A stretch of DNA of 6,347 nucleotides, taken from CAWEHT01 sp963808455. Lineage in GTDB: Bacteria > Chloroflexota > Anaerolineae > CG2-30-64-16. The stretch spans positions 1-6,347 of the forward strand of contig CAWEHT010000412.1 of the NCBI GenBank assembly GCA_963808455.1, given 5' to 3'. Below the pieces are notes generated by a model, which worked only from the letters and a program-made list of their open reading frames with translations, was not told the DNA's origin and did not search any database. Position 1 is the first letter of the stretch. The number at the start of each line of letters is the position of its first letter. The position numbers were made by a program, and so were the translations under genes. Shown here one piece after another: positions 1 through 5,162 of the stretch.

Positions 1-414
1 GACCACGCCGGGTGCGATCCGTTCCACCGGCCGGATGCGATCCGTCGCCAGCGCTCCTTTGCCGTCGACCGGTTGGCCCAGCGCGTTGACCACCCGTCCG
101 ATGAGCGCGTCGCCGACCGGAACGGAGACAATCCGTCCCGTGGCGGTCACCACGTCGTCCTGCTGAATGCCGGTGTATTCGCCCAGGATGATGATGCCGA
201 CATTGCTGCGTTCGAGGTTGAAGACCATGCCCAGCGAACCGTTGGGGAACTCCACCAGCTCCGCCATCCTGACGTTGGCCAGGCCGCTGACACGCGCGAT
301 CCCGTCGCCCACCTCGAGCACTGACCCGACATCCATCGTGCGCCGGGCCGGCGCCTCGAAGCTCAGGATCTGCTGCTTGAGCTGCGCGACCAGGTCATCT
401 GTGCGTACGGCCAT
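1..414 (-). CDS. atpA: F1Fo ATP synthase alpha subunit, N-terminal part (cut by window edge)
   Basis: This is the first 138 codons of the alpha subunit, the non-catalytic nucleotide-binding subunit of the F1 head (alpha3beta3). The ATG at 414-412 is preceded by GGAAGGTGAC, a good ribosome binding site. The protein opens with MAVRTDDLVAQLKQQILSFE, a short N-terminal helix that in the family contacts the delta subunit. The beta-barrel domain follows, with VGSVLEVGDGIARVSGL, ELVEFPNGSLGMVFNLE and GEYTGIQQDDVVTATGRIVSV. It ends in the conserved link NALGQPVDGKG and RPVERIAPGV that leads to the nucleotide-binding domain. The Walker A motif would lie about 30 codons further on, outside the window, so nothing can be said about catalytic completeness. 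It sits 61 bp after atpH in the same operon. The visible part has no frameshift. Identification is very secure. Confidence 0.97.
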   Translation of the reverse strand, partial: MAVRTDDLVAQLKQQILSFEAPARRTMDVGSVLEVGDGIARVSGLANVRMAELVEFPNGSLGMVFNLERSNVGIIILGEYTGIQQDDVVTATGRIVSVPVGDALIGRVVNALGQPVDGKGALATDRIRPVERIAPGVV

Positions 415-475
415 TGTCACCTTCCATCAGAAACCCCAGAAAGAATCAGGCCAAGCGAAGGGCGCGGTCATCGAA

Positions 476-1002
476 TCAGCCGCGCGCCGAGACCCCCATG
501 GCCTGTCGCATGCTTTGCAGCCGGGTGGCCAGGCTCCCGTCGATCAGCTTGTCGCCGGCGCGGACGATCAAGCCGCCCAGGATCGCCGGGTCGACGCGAT
601 AGCGCATCTCGAAGATTCTGGCCGAACCGCGCCTCCAGCTTCTGGCTCAACGCCTGGCACTCCTGCTCGGTGAGGGGCACCGAGCTCGTGACCTCGACGG
701 CAAGCCGTTGTTCGCCGGCCCGTTCCACCAGCGCCCTCAAGGCGTCCACCACGTCCGCCAGCAAAGCCAGGTCACCCTGGTCGGCGAGCGTGTACAGTAG
801 GTTGCGCACGGGTAGGTCAACGTCGCGCGGCAGCAGTCCATCGAGGATGTGCCCCCGTTCGCCGGCGTCAGCGGCAGTCTGCCAGCGCGCCATCAAGCCC
901 GGATCGTGCGCCAGGCGATCGGCCCCCGCGCTCGAACGCGCCAAGCCACCGTTCCCAGGCGGCTCCGTGAAAAGCCAGGGCATAAGCACACGACGCGGTC
1001 AT
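476..1002 (-). CDS. atpH: F1Fo ATP synthase delta subunit, frameshifted twice as given
   Basis: The delta subunit joins the peripheral stalk (b) to the top of the F1 head. The coding signal runs through three frames. Frame 1 starts at ATG 1002 (MTASCAYALAFHGAAWERWL, GAFERG). Frame 2 carries ADRLAHDPGLMARW, then LPVRNLLYTLADQGDLALL and VEVTSSVPLTEQECQALSQK to LEARFGQN. Frame 3 carries FEMRYRVDPAILGGLIVRAG and DKLIDGSLATRLQSMRQAMG, ending at TGA 478-476. The VDPxxxGG and DGS motifs are hallmarks of the delta C-terminus. Dropping one base in the C run at 923-927 and one near 612-622 gives a continuous protein of about 174 residues, the normal length for the family. Read literally, frame 1 stops at 870-868 after 44 codons. 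It lies between atpF and atpA, as expected. Because the subunit is essential for coupling, sequence error seems more likely than a true pseudogene, but the second site is not a long homopolymer. Confidence 0.85.
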
Positions 1003-1008
1003 CGGGCG

Positions 1009-1566
1009 TCATCCGGCACCTCTGCCGGCCGGCTCGGCCCCCGGCAGGGCCTTGTGATCCCCGTTATCCAGCTCGGTCAGGAACTGATCGATCAGCACCC
1101 GCTGCGCTGCGGGGTCCACTGCCACGGCCTGGCCGAGCACGCGTTCCGTCGCCAGCAGCGAGAGGCTGGCGATCTGGCCCTGCACTTCCGCCAGGACCCG
1201 ATCTCGTTCCTGGATCGCTTCCGTTTGAGCTCGCTGGCGGATCTCTTCTGCCCTCTTCAAGGCCTCGGCCTCGATCTCTGCCCGGCGCTGCTCGCCGATG
1301 CCGGCCGCCTGCGCGATGATTTCCTGCGCCTTGCGCTGCGCTTCGGCGATCCGTTGATCGTAGTCTTGTTGTGCCTTGACCGCGCTGGCACTGGCTGCAT
1401 CGGCGTCAGACATAGCGCGGGCGATGCGGTCCTGGCGTTGTTGCAAGAAGTTCAGCACGGGCTTGTAAAGCAGCACGTACAGGAGCAATGCCAGCAGAAT
1501 GAAATTGACCAGCTGCGAGATCAGATAGCTTAGCGAGATGCCGAGCGTCGTCATAACTTGCGCCAA
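1009..1566 (-). CDS. atpF: F1Fo ATP synthase b subunit
   Basis: The b subunit forms the peripheral stalk that holds F1 against the membrane rotor. The 185-residue product has one N-terminal membrane helix at about residues 13-34 (LISQLVNFILLALLLYVLLY). The typical hinge KPVLNFLQQRQDRIA follows, then a long charged Ala/Glu/Arg/Gln-rich coiled coil at about 44-145 and a C-terminal delta-binding region (LATERVLGQ...RVLIDQFLTEL). I place the start at TTG 1566-1564 because AAGGAGG at 1580-1574 ends 7 nt before it. The first ATG, at 1554-1552, is 19 nt from that site. Starting at ATG would remove only MAQV and leave the membrane helix intact. It follows atpE after 93 bp and ends 6 bp before atpH. 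The tail after residue 170 (HKALPGAEPAGRGAG) is Gly/Ala-rich and not a conserved part. Intact and confidently named. Confidence 0.95.
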   Translation of the reverse strand: MAQVMTTLGISLSYLISQLVNFILLALLLYVLLYKPVLNFLQQRQDRIARAMSDADAASASAVKAQQDYDQRIAEAQRKAQEIIAQAAGIGEQRRAEIEAEALKRAEEIRQRAQTEAIQERDRVLAEVQGQIASLSLLATERVLGQAVAVDPAAQRVLIDQFLTELDNGDHKALPGAEPAGRGAG

Positions 1567-1573
1567 CTGCCAA

Positions 1574-1580
1574 CCTCCTT
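1574..1580 (-). promoter_or_regulatory. Ribosome binding site that decides a TTG start for atpF
   Basis: The minus strand reads AAGGAGG, then TTGGCAG, then TTG GCG CAA GTT ATG. The full Shine-Dalgarno match is 7 nt from TTG 1566 and 19 nt from ATG 1554, so the TTG is much the better placed start. Confidence 0.75.
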
Positions 1581-1620
1581 GCGATCGCAGCCCATCTGCC
1601 GATCGCTTACTCTGAGTCTG

Positions 1621-1646
1621 GTGCCGGCAAACCAGGGTTCCGGCAC
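1621..1646 (-). other. Intercistronic stem-loop between atpE and atpF
   Basis: GTGCCGG (1621-1627) and CCGGCAC (1640-1646) form a perfect 7-bp inverted repeat around a 12-nt loop, which can fold a little further through AAC/GTT. On the minus strand it starts 13 nt after the atpE stop codon and is not followed by a T run. That argues against a strong intrinsic terminator. It could instead be a 3' stability or processing element, or a weak attenuator, which would fit the need for many more c than b subunits. The role is inference; the inverted repeat is directly visible. Confidence 0.55.
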
Positions 1647-1659
1647 CGAAGACGTCAAG

Positions 1660-1887
1660 TCAGACGAATTTGACGATCAGAGCAATGACCAGAGCGTAAA
1701 TCGCGATGGCTTCGGCAAAGGCGATGCCCAGAATCATGTTGGTGCGGATCTCGCCAGCAGCTTCGGGATTGCGTCCCATCGCCTCCACCGCCCTGCCGCC
1801 GATCAGGCCGACGCCGATGCCAGGTCCAATCGCCCCCAGGCCGATGGCCAGGGCGGCGCCAAGCTGCCGCGCTGCATTAATGTCCAT
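1660..1887 (-). CDS. atpE: F1Fo ATP synthase c subunit (rotor ring, proton type)
   Basis: The c subunit forms the membrane rotor ring that carries ions across Fo. The 75-residue protein is a hairpin of two membrane helices. The first, at about residues 9-33, has the Gly-rich packing motif GAIGPGIGVGLIGG. The polar loop GRNPEA (38-43) is the surface that meets gamma and epsilon. The second helix, at about 50-72, contains AFAEAIAIY with the ion-binding carboxylate E59. Measured against the well-known sodium-type ring, the Gln of helix 1 is Val26, and the Ser-Thr pair after the Glu is Ala60-Ile61. The sodium ligands are therefore missing and proton coupling is expected. ATG 1887 is preceded by AGGGGAGAAAGAT, a strong ribosome binding site, as expected for the most abundant subunit. 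It starts 30 bp after atpB. No signal of damage. Confidence 0.97.
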   Translation of the reverse strand: MDINAARQLGAALAIGLGAIGPGIGVGLIGGRAVEAMGRNPEAAGEIRTNMILGIAFAEAIAIYALVIALIVKFV

Positions 1888-1917
1888 ATCTTTCTCCCCT
1901 TTCTCAGATTGCGGAGG

Positions 1918-2883
1918 TTAAGCCGGATGCCCTTCTGCACCATGACTGCTCACGGCGTTGACGAAAAACACCAGAGTCAAGATCATGAACACCGCGGCCT
2001 GTATGAACCCGACGAATAGCTCGAGGCCGTAGAAGGGCAGCGAGACGACGTAGGGTATCAAGAAAGCCATGACGGCGAGGAGCACGTCCCCCCCAAAGAT
2101 ATTGCCGAACAACCGGAAGCTGAAGGAGATGATCTTGGTGAACTCTCCCAGCAGCTCCAGCAGCCCTGCGAAGAGCTGCACAAGGCCCATCAAGGCGCCG
2201 CTTTTGAAACCGCTCGTGTCCCAGAACCGTGCCAGATAGCGCACTCCCAAGGTGCGGAGCCCGAAGTACTGGCTGAGCACCACGGCGATCAGGGCCAGGG
2301 CTACGGTAAAGTTCAAGTCCGTGGAGGGCGGGCGGAAAAACGGTATAAGCGTGTAGCCTTGGCCTGGCAGAGCTTCCTGCGCCGTCAGGAACGGGCCGTT
2401 GGCGACAAGCCCGGCCGTTGCCGTTCCCTGGACCGGCACCAGCTTGCCGATACTTTCCACACCGGGAATCAGCTCGATCCAGTTTGATACGATCACGAAC
2501 AAGAAAATCGTCATGACGATGGGGAAGAAACGCGCTGCCCAGGAGCCGCTGATCTCCTTCACCAGCCGCCACATGTATTCCATCAGCCATTCGATCAGAT
2601 TCTGGAAGGCCCCTTTGGGCACCAGGTCCGAGTTGCTGGCCGACGTAAGGTCCTTCGGGATGCGGCGCGTGGCGAAATAGGCGATCACGATCAGCAGGAT
2701 CATCGCGACCCAGGAGGTCAAGAGCGAATCCGTGACCACCAGAGGGCCCAGATGAAACAACGGCTCCGCTGCGAGAGATACCTCAGGCTTGGGAACCTTT
2801 AGCCCCAGGAGCCCCGAGACCACGAAAAGCGCGACAAACAGGGCCAAAATGACGAGGTTCCGGGTGGATAACATCCGTTTCAT
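1918..2883 (-). CDS. atpB: F1Fo ATP synthase a subunit
   Basis: The a subunit provides the two proton half-channels next to the c ring. From ATG 2883 the protein has 321 residues, long for the family because of the region at about 140-185 between membrane segments. Predicted membrane helices lie near 9-28, 53-72, 117-139, 190-210, 229-247 and 266-310. The family motifs are present: PPSTDLN at 185-191, SFSFRLFGN with the essential arginine at R257, and GLELFVGFIQAAVFM with the conserved Gln at 295. I chose ATG 2883 over an in-frame upstream codon at 2922 because the longer form would add a hydrophilic stretch buried in atpZ. The ATG overlaps the atpZ stop by one base (TGATG), and an AAGGAGG site lies 13 nt upstream inside atpZ, which suggests coupled translation. 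Secure identification. Confidence 0.96.
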   Translation of the reverse strand: MKRMLSTRNLVILALFVALFVVSGLLGLKVPKPEVSLAAEPLFHLGPLVVTDSLLTSWVAMILLIVIAYFATRRIPKDLTSASNSDLVPKGAFQNLIEWLMEYMWRLVKEISGSWAARFFPIVMTIFLFVIVSNWIELIPGVESIGKLVPVQGTATAGLVANGPFLTAQEALPGQGYTLIPFFRPPSTDLNFTVALALIAVVLSQYFGLRTLGVRYLARFWDTSGFKSGALMGLVQLFAGLLELLGEFTKIISFSFRLFGNIFGGDVLLAVMAFLIPYVVSLPFYGLELFVGFIQAAVFMILTLVFFVNAVSSHGAEGHPA

Positions 2884-3134
2884 CACAACGCGTCGTCCTC
2901 CTTCCGTTCGTGTCCTTTGCACGCCTGCTCGGCTGCGTCGATCGCGCGTGTAGCGATGCGCACAGAACCGACGGTACCTACAATGATACCAGCCGCCGCG
3001 CCAATCAGCAAGAAAAGCGGGGACTTGTGAAGCGTACGGTCAAGCCAGATGCCTAGAAGAAGAGGGACAAGCACAGAAAAAGCAAAAAGCCAGCTCAACT
3101 GCAACAGCAGGCCGATACCCCGCCAGTCCTTCAT
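2883..3134 (-). CDS. atpZ: AtpZ/AtpI family small membrane protein of the ATP synthase operon
   Basis: This is an 83-residue protein with two predicted membrane helices at about 8-31 and 39-62. It shows the family pattern PLLLGIWLDRTLHKSPLF, IG..AGI..GTVGSV, and a charged C-terminal tail (HERKEDD). Members sit at the head of many ATP synthase operons. Proposed roles are help with c-ring assembly and Mg2+/Ca2+ transport, and neither can be read from this sequence. The start is uncertain. ATG 3134 (MKDWRGIGLLLQL) has GGGGGT 9 nt upstream and leaves room for a leader from the candidate promoter at 3203-3174. ATG 3155 would add seven residues (MPGGART) and has only GAAAG before it. It is the first gene of the operon and overlaps atpB by one base. 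The symbol is by family and position; atpI would be an equally used name. Confidence 0.85.
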   Translation of the reverse strand: MKDWRGIGLLLQLSWLFAFSVLVPLLLGIWLDRTLHKSPLFLLIGAAAGIIVGTVGSVRIATRAIDAAEQACKGHERKEDDAL

Positions 3135-3173
3135 GGTCCGAGCACCCCCAGGCATCTTTCAAACCAAGCGACC

Positions 3174-3203
3174 ATTATGCCACAGGGCGCATGTCCGCTG
3201 CAA
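3174..3203 (-). promoter_or_regulatory. Weak candidate promoter of the ATP synthase operon
   Basis: On the minus strand TTGCAG (3203-3198) and CATAAT (3179-3174) are 18 bp apart. The -10 box matches consensus at five of six bases and the -35 at only three. Transcription would begin near 3167, giving a leader of about 33 nt to ATG 3134. It is the best match I found just upstream of atpZ, but the -35 is poor and it is unproven. Confidence 0.3.
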
Positions 3204-3262
3204 CTCAGGCACCGGCGCGACAGGAATGCCAGGGGTGCGCGTTCGCACGGCACCCCAACGAA

Positions 3263-3351
3263 ACAGGATGCGCTCCGATGGACAGGATGAGCCCCAGGCA
3301 TCCTCTTCAGCCGAGCCATCAATCCTCATGCGGGGACCTTCGTGTCTGCCC
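3263..3351 (+). repeat. Composite intergenic repeat, copy 1
   Basis: Copy 1 has ACAGGAT (3263-3269), seven bases, GATGGACAGGAT (3277-3288), then a 34-nt unit at 3318-3351. That unit matches the unit at 5212-5245 at 30 of 34 positions, including an unbroken 21-base core. The unit contains a small hairpin, TCCTC-ATGC-GGGGA, with one T-G wobble. The gap between the GATGGACAGGAT module and the 34-nt unit is 15 bp longer than in copy 2. It does not code for a recognisable protein. Confidence 0.75.
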
Positions 3352-3383
3352 TGTGCCGTAGCACTCTGAGCACCTCAAGGATT

Positions 3384-3413
3384 GCCGCCGGCGGAAAGCG
3401 CTCTGCCGGCGGC
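3384..3413 (-). terminator. Possible terminator or 3' hairpin of the GNAT gene
   Basis: GCCGCCGGC (3384-3392) and GCCGGCGGC (3405-3413) form a perfect 9-bp GC-only inverted repeat with a 12-nt loop. It begins 21 nt after the end of the minus-strand acetyltransferase gene. The minus strand continues with AATCCTTGAGG and has no T run, so it is not a textbook intrinsic terminator. Position and stem strength are the only support. Confidence 0.4.
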
Positions 3414-3434
3414 GCCTGTCGTCGGGCTTGCCCA

Positions 3435-4325
3435 TCAGGCGATATGGTACAAGAATAGATTCAGAGCCGGCCCCACCATCAGGAAGCCAAGGGACTCGTA
3501 GAGGTGGCGGGAAGTCGCGTTGCTCAGCTGCGTGTTCAGAGCGACGCCCGCGGCCCGGCTTTTGTGGCCAAAGTCGATGGCATCAACCACCAGCTGCCGC
3601 CCTATGCCGTGGCTTTGCCACTGCGGATCTGTGCCGATCCGGATGAGTTGGGCGTAGCCGTCGCCGGGCGAACACGACGTCAGCGCGAAGGCTACCGCCT
3701 GGCCCTCGACTTCGGCGAGCATCGAGTGATCGGCTGTCAGCAGCCAGCTCAGCGTCGTCGCATCGTCGTAGCGCCAGATGGGCGCAAAAGCCGCAGCGTT
3801 GAGGGCCAACACGGTATTGGCCTCGGCCGGCCCGGCCTGGCGCAGGGCGGACGGCTGTCGCGTTTGGGTCAGCACGGGCCGGTCTTTGCGCACGTAGGTG
3901 ACCACGCGGTCGGCTTCCGCAAAGCCTGCCGCCTGCAGCGCGCTGTGCAGCCACAGATCGCCGGTCACGCAGATCAAGCCTGTCACCTGCCGGGCCCGCA
4001 GGGCCGGCAGGCTGGCAGCCAGAAGCGTGCTCAGCGCCTGATCCATGGGCCCGTTCACACTGGCGACCAGCGATACGTCGGCCCAGCGCTCGCCATCGGC
4101 CGCAGCGCGCTGATGCAACCCCAGAAAAGCCGCCGGCCGATCTCCAGAGAGCGCGAGGCTGCTGATGCCGCTGTTGAGCAGCGCCGCGCGTTCTTCAACT
4201 GCCCGCACGCCGAAAACGCGCCCTGCCCGGCTCAAGAGATCCGCCAAAGCCGGCCGATCGGTTGGCCTGGCCACACGGGCAGCCAACACGTCGTTGCGCG
4301 CTCGTTGCCACCATGCCATGCTCAT
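3435..4325 (-). CDS. Tandem-GNAT N-acetyltransferase, substrate unknown
   Basis: The 296-residue protein looks like two GNAT folds in a row. The C-terminal half, about 155-296, is the clear one. It has a central strand with AEVEGQAVAFALTS, then IRIGTDPQWQSHGIGRQL with the acetyl-CoA loop QSHGIG at 237-242, LNTQLSN (263-269) and LYESLGF (275-281). These are hallmarks of motifs A and B. The N-terminal half, about 14-150, starts with VARPTDRPALADLL and ends HSALQAAGFAEADRVVTYVR. This matches the start and the last helix-strand of a GNAT fold, but the acetyl-CoA loop is not evident, so it may be non-catalytic. I chose ATG 4325 because AGGTGG lies 6 nt before it. The longer frame from 4493 would run through the def promoter and leader. 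The gene is divergent from def, 159 bp away. The family is confident; the substrate cannot be inferred. Confidence 0.85.
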   Translation of the reverse strand: MSMAWWQRARNDVLAARVARPTDRPALADLLSRAGRVFGVRAVEERAALLNSGISSLALSGDRPAAFLGLHQRAAADGERWADVSLVASVNGPMDQALSTLLAASLPALRARQVTGLICVTGDLWLHSALQAAGFAEADRVVTYVRKDRPVLTQTRQPSALRQAGPAEANTVLALNAAAFAPIWRYDDATTLSWLLTADHSMLAEVEGQAVAFALTSCSPGDGYAQLIRIGTDPQWQSHGIGRQLVVDAIDFGHKSRAAGVALNTQLSNATSRHLYESLGFLMVGPALNLFLYHIA

Positions 4326-4400
4326 AGTATGCCACCTGAGCCGGCAAAGCTCAAGTGGGCCTCCGGCGCAATAGCGTGCCCTTCGAGTTGTGCGATTTTG

Positions 4401-4429
4401 TTGACACAAGAGCCGGGCACGCATATAAT
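4401..4429 (+). promoter_or_regulatory. Perfect-consensus sigma70-type promoter for def
   Basis: TTGACA (4401-4406), a 17-bp spacer, and TATAAT (4424-4429) match the housekeeping sigma consensus at all twelve positions with optimal spacing. The start of transcription would be near 4436, leaving a leader of about 49 nt before the def ATG at 4485. The local sequence (4393-4445) is AT-rich against a GC-rich background. Confidence 0.85.
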
Positions 4430-4484
4430 TACTCAACAATTCAAGTGAGAAATAGCGGCACATGCTGGCTTGGGTGGAGACATC

Positions 4485-5054
4485 ATGGCACAACGAGAGA
4501 TCATTACGCTAGGACACCCTGCGCTGCGGCGCAAGGCCCGCAAGGTCACAAAGTTTGGACCCGAGCTCAAGCAGTTGGTCAACGACATGATCGAGACCAT
4601 GCGCGTGGCGCATGGTGTCGGGCTGGCCGCACCACAGGTGAATACCTCGGAGCGTGTGATTGTCATCGAGCTGCCTGCCGACGAAGAGGAAAACAAGCCG
4701 GCGGAACTATACACCTTCGTGAACCCCGAGATCGTGAAGGCCTCGCGGACCACGGAAGAGGATGCAGAGGGCTGCCTGTCTATTCCCGGCTACATGGGTG
4801 ACGTGTTCCGATCGGTGGAACTCGTGGTGCGAGGGCTGGACGCCGAAGGGAAGCCTCAACGGATCAGGGCGCATGACTACCTGGCGCGCGTCTTCCAACA
4901 TGAGATCGATCACCTCGACGGCGTCCTCTTCATCGACCGGGTTGACGATCCGGGCAAGATCCACAAGATCATGCCCTCTGAGGCCGAGGAGACCGATACC
5001 GAGAGGGTCGAGGCGTTGGCGCTGTGGCGGGAACAGGCCATGGTGCCGTCGTGA
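4485..5054 (+). CDS. def: Peptide deformylase
   Basis: Peptide deformylase is a metal-dependent hydrolase that removes the formyl group from the N-terminal methionine of new proteins as they leave the ribosome. The 189-residue protein has all three family motifs in order: GVGLAAPQ (residues 44-51), EGCLS (95-99) and QHEIDHLDG (138-146). The metal ligands are C97, H139 and H143, and the catalytic glutamate is E140. The N-terminus REIITLGHPALRRKA is also typical. I chose ATG 4485 because GGTGGAG lies about 6 nt upstream. A TTG at 4470 is in frame but would absorb that site. The insert after the first motif (PADEEENKPAELYTF) is slightly long, as in many non-enterobacterial forms. It is a single gene behind a strong promoter. 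No fmt partner is visible next to it. Complete and securely identified. Confidence 0.97.
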   Translation: MAQREIITLGHPALRRKARKVTKFGPELKQLVNDMIETMRVAHGVGLAAPQVNTSERVIVIELPADEEENKPAELYTFVNPEIVKASRTTEEDAEGCLSIPGYMGDVFRSVELVVRGLDAEGKPQRIRAHDYLARVFQHEIDHLDGVLFIDRVDDPGKIHKIMPSEAEETDTERVEALALWREQAMVPS

Positions 5055-5070
5055 GCGGTCGTCACTCACG
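5050..5070 (+). other. Small hairpin overlapping the def stop
   Basis: CGTGAG (5050-5055) and CTCACG (5065-5070) pair perfectly around a 9-nt loop, and the first arm includes the def stop codon. Only two T follow, so termination is doubtful. Confidence 0.35.
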
Positions 5071-5096
5071 TTGCCTGGCGCAGGGCAATCCTGTGC

Positions 5097-5159
5097 GGCA
5101 GCCCGTCCCCCAGCTCGGCAATTGCAGTGGGGGCTCCGCGCGCAATGGGGACGGCTGCC
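5097..5159 (+). other. Large imperfect hairpin downstream of def, possible 3' structure
   Basis: GGCAGC-C-CGTCCCC (5097-5110) pairs with GGGGACG-GCTGCC (5147-5159): 13 base pairs with one bulged C and a 36-nt loop. An alternative helix, CCCCCA (5107-5112) with TGGGGG (5128-5133), uses part of the same arm, so the two folds exclude each other. There is no T run after it. It could end or protect the def transcript, or belong to the repeat element that begins 4 nt later. Confidence 0.5.
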
Positions 5160-5162
5160 ATT

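Larger units (their letters stand above)
3156..3434. other. Intergenic region between the atp operon and the GNAT gene
   Basis: No credible gene lies here. It holds the candidate atp promoter, a hairpin at 3232-3256 (GGGGTGC/GCACCCC, which could also fold as GTGCG-CGTT-CGCAC), one copy of the composite repeat (3263-3351), and an inverted repeat near the end of the GNAT gene (3384-3413). The short open frames across it have no recognisable protein character. Confidence 0.7.

Noticed and set aside
468..989. Taking the 173-codon minus-strand frame as the true delta subunit
   Set aside because: Its first and last portions do not resemble delta, while the neighbouring frames supply the expected N- and C-termini. 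It is only the middle segment of atpH.
670..1533. Plus-strand open frame of 287 codons
   Set aside because: It lies antisense to atpF and atpH, which have unmistakable subunit sequences; GC-rich DNA commonly leaves such open shadows.
1581..1588. GCGATCGC octamer resembling cyanobacterial HIP1
   Set aside because: I noticed only this single occurrence, and a palindromic octamer is expected by chance in GC-rich DNA.
2883..2922. Longer atpB start at 2922
   Set aside because: It would add a charged stretch lying wholly within atpZ; ATG 2883 begins directly before the first membrane helix and shows a typical stop/start overlap.
3504..4448. Long plus-strand open frame of 314 codons
   Set aside because: It is antisense to the GNAT gene; its translation is rich in Arg, Gln, Ala and Pro with no domain, whereas the minus strand encodes clear GNAT motifs.
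4326..4493. N-terminal extension of the GNAT gene to 4493
   Set aside because: The extra 56 codons cross the def promoter and leader and have no GNAT character, and AGGTGG favours ATG 4325.
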